Shown piece after piece: positions 22,884 through 24,048 of a stretch of DNA of 24,048 nt (positions are counted from its first letter, which is position 1; each line of letters begins with the position of its first letter). The stretch comes from DATESG01 sp035270925. GTDB taxonomy: Bacteria; Bacillota_I; Bacilli_A; RFN20; CAG-826. The translations under genes were made by a program, and so were the position numbers. Where the stretch lies: NCBI GenBank assembly GCA_035270925.1, contig DATESG010000015.1:1-24048 (forward strand), given 5' to 3'. The notes under the pieces are model-generated. The model made no database searches and was not told the origin of the DNA. It saw only the letters and a list, made by a program, of their open reading frames with translations.

Positions 22884-23352
22884 CATCATTTCCGTAGGGA
22901 AAATCAAAGAATCCGGCCTTAAGAGTCTCATTTTCGAATATGAAAAAAGAATTAGTAAATTTGCCAAAATTAATATCGTTGAACTAAAGGATCTTGCCAG
23001 TGAAAATGCTTCAAGCGAGGCTGATAAACTAATTGTACTTGAGGAAGAGGGTCAAAATATTTTGAGTAAAATATTGGACCGGGATTATGTTATTGCCCTC
23101 GCCATCGAGGGCAATAAATATAGCAGCGAGCGCTTCGCCGAATTGATTGAAAAAGGGTTTGTTCAAGGTGGAGCTAAACTCACCTTTATTATTGGTGGTT
23201 CCCTTGGTCTTAGTCAAAGGGTTAAACTAAGAGCAAATAGTTTAATCTCATTTTCCGAAATGACTTTCCCACACCAACTGATGAAAGTGATTTTACTAGA
23301 GCAAACTTACCGTGCCTTTAAGATTTTAAATAACGAACCATATCATAAATAA
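22873..23352 (+). CDS. rlmH: 23S rRNA (pseudouridine1915-N3)-methyltransferase RlmH
   Basis: A 159-aa SPOUT methyltransferase that uses SAM to methylate pseudouridine 1915 in helix 69 of 23S rRNA on 70S ribosomes. It has the start (T)INIISVGKIKE, ALAIEGNKYSSERFA, the SAM-knot FIIGGSLGLS (105-114) and the family terminus EPYHK. I placed the start at TTG 22873: GGAGG lies 5 nt upstream and the length becomes exactly the usual 159 aa. A longer frame beginning at 22783 lies within walJ and has no family match. It overlaps walJ by 11 nt. The gene contains a perfect 12-bp inverted repeat at 23090-23117. Confidence 0.95.
   Translation: MTINIISVGKIKESGLKSLIFEYEKRISKFAKINIVELKDLASENASSEADKLIVLEEEGQNILSKILDRDYVIALAIEGNKYSSERFAELIEKGFVQGGAKLTFIIGGSLGLSQRVKLRANSLISFSEMTFPHQLMKVILLEQTYRAFKILNNEPYHK
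23090..23117. repeat. Perfect 12-bp inverted repeat with 4-nt loop inside rlmH
   Basis: TTATTGCCCTCG (23090-23101) and CGAGGGCAATAA (23106-23117) are exact reverse complements separated by CCAT. As RNA this is a strong hairpin within the codons for VIALAIEGNK. No U-tract follows, so it is not a terminator. It is the longest perfect inverted repeat I found in the window. Confidence 0.8.
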
Positions 23353-23356
23353 TATT

Positions 23357-23385
23357 TAAAACCCAAATATACAAAAACGGTTTTA
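23357..23385. other. Weak hairpin in the rlmH-nagB gap
   Basis: TAAAACC (23357-23363) pairs with GGTTTTA (23379-23385) across a 15-nt loop, with no U-tract. It may mark the end of the rlmH transcript. The rest of the 134-bp gap up to nagB is AT-rich with no promoter I can place confidently, although nagB probably has its own. Confidence 0.25.
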
Positions 23386-23486
23386 GGTGATAAACTATAT
23401 TTATTAAATTTAGACTGCAAAAGATGAAATTAGTAGACGACGTTTATTGTTTTTGGTGTTAACGAAAAAAATCTAAAGGTGGAATC

Positions 23487-24048
23487 ATGGAACTGATAAT
23501 TTGTAAAAATTATGAAGAGGTTAGTCAAAAGGCGAGCGAGATTTTAATTGAGCAATTAATACGTAAACCAAATTCGATTCTAGGTCTTGCCACTGGCTCA
23601 ACGCCGGTAGGGCTATATAATAAACTCATAGAAGCTTACAAGAGGGGGCAGGTCTCATTCAAGAATGTCATCACGTTTAATCTTGATGAGTATTTAGAAT
23701 TAGATCGCCGCCATCCGGAAAGTTATTTTAGTTTTATGCACAAAAATCTTTTTAATCACATTGATATAAATGAAGATAACGTCCATCTTCCAAATAACAA
23801 CATTAAAACACTTGAGGGAGATATTAAAACTTATAACGGTTTACTTAAGCTCCATCAAGTTGATGTTCAAGTACTTGGAATTGGTAGTAATGGTCACATT
23901 GGCTTTAATGAACCAGGATCTCCTTTTGAAAATGAGACTTTTGCCACTAAATTAACCGAACAAACTAGAAATGACAACTTGCGCTTTTTTAATCACATTG
24001 ACGAAGTACCGAGGAGCGCCGTTACAATGGGAATTGGAACGATTATGC
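23487..24048 (+). CDS. nagB: Glucosamine-6-phosphate deaminase, N-terminal part (3' end outside window)
   Basis: 187 codons are visible, open to the window edge. The enzyme converts glucosamine-6-phosphate to fructose-6-phosphate and ammonia, feeding amino sugars into glycolysis. Motifs: the phosphate-binding loop LATGSTPVGLY (34-44), the general-base Asp67 in FNLDEYLEL and GIGSNGHIGFNEPG (131-144), with His137 and Glu142 matching the catalytic set. The Asn in SNGH, where E. coli has Asp141, is what I recall as usual for Bacillota enzymes. RBS AAAGGTGG, ATG at 23487. Together with the FGGY kinase at the other end it is the only sugar-metabolism gene here. No nagA is seen. Confidence 0.95.
   Translation, partial: MELIICKNYEEVSQKASEILIEQLIRKPNSILGLATGSTPVGLYNKLIEAYKRGQVSFKNVITFNLDEYLELDRRHPESYFSFMHKNLFNHIDINEDNVHLPNNNIKTLEGDIKTYNGLLKLHQVDVQVLGIGSNGHIGFNEPGSPFENETFATKLTEQTRNDNLRFFNHIDEVPRSAVTMGIGTIM

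Noticed and set aside
1..24048. UGA as tryptophan (mollicute code)
   Set aside because: popT, pth, mfd and dusB end in TGA exactly where their families end, and Trp is encoded by TGG throughout.
1..24048. Mobile element, prophage or CRISPR content
   Set aside because: No transposase, integrase, long terminal repeats or spaced direct repeats were seen. Nearly all DNA is accounted for by core genes in conserved order.

Overview
This window reads as a chromosomal segment of a low-GC member of the Bacillota, most likely a Bacilli-related lineage with a streamlined genome (Acholeplasma/Izemoplasma/Erysipelotrichia-like). I infer this from AT-rich DNA, strong AGGAGG ribosome binding sites, extended -10 promoters, and a gene order that is a condensed version of two Bacillus subtilis blocks. 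The standard bacterial code is used. TGA is a real stop for popT, pth, mfd and dusB, and TGG encodes Trp, so this is not a UGA=Trp Mycoplasma. Exact taxonomy cannot be read from the window. No tRNA, rRNA, CRISPR array, transposase or phage gene was found, and no gene-free stretch exceeds about 165 bases.

Layout. Bases 1-666 hold the 3' end of an FGGY sugar kinase (+), overlapping tail to tail with a minus-strand operon. That operon (4903 to 659) is a TetR-family repressor followed by the two halves of a heterodimeric ABC exporter. Its promoter overlaps a perfect 16-bp palindrome. Next, still on the minus strand, come popT (DUF368, undecaprenyl-phosphate recycling) and an RsuA-type pseudouridine synthase (6619 to 5011). 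A divergent promoter region at 6620-6697 starts a long plus-strand run of housekeeping genes: pth, mfd, rqcP, tilS (overlapping, one transcript), then ftsH, dusB and lysS, then rpsF-ssb-rpsR with a terminator, then gdpP-rplI-dnaB-walJ-rlmH, and finally the 5' part of nagB, cut by the window edge.

How they work together. The plus-strand run is mainly information processing: peptidyl-tRNA recycling, transcription-coupled repair, stalled-ribosome rescue, tRNA modification, Lys-tRNA charging, ribosomal proteins S6, S18 and L9, SSB, the replicative helicase and 23S rRNA methylation. It also includes membrane protease FtsH and c-di-AMP hydrolysis by GdpP. The minus-strand exporter/TetR unit is the clearest accessory module.

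Most of the window is conserved core genome, and I see no new multi-gene system. Points worth a second look are regulatory and structural: the TetR palindrome, the palindrome in the ftsH leader, the structured lysS-rpsF gap and rpsF leader, a hairpin spanning the ftsH stop and the dusB RBS, a perfect 12-bp inverted repeat inside rlmH, four gene overlaps of exactly 11 nt, very short leaders at several promoters, and the end-to-end joining of two blocks that flank oriC in B. subtilis.
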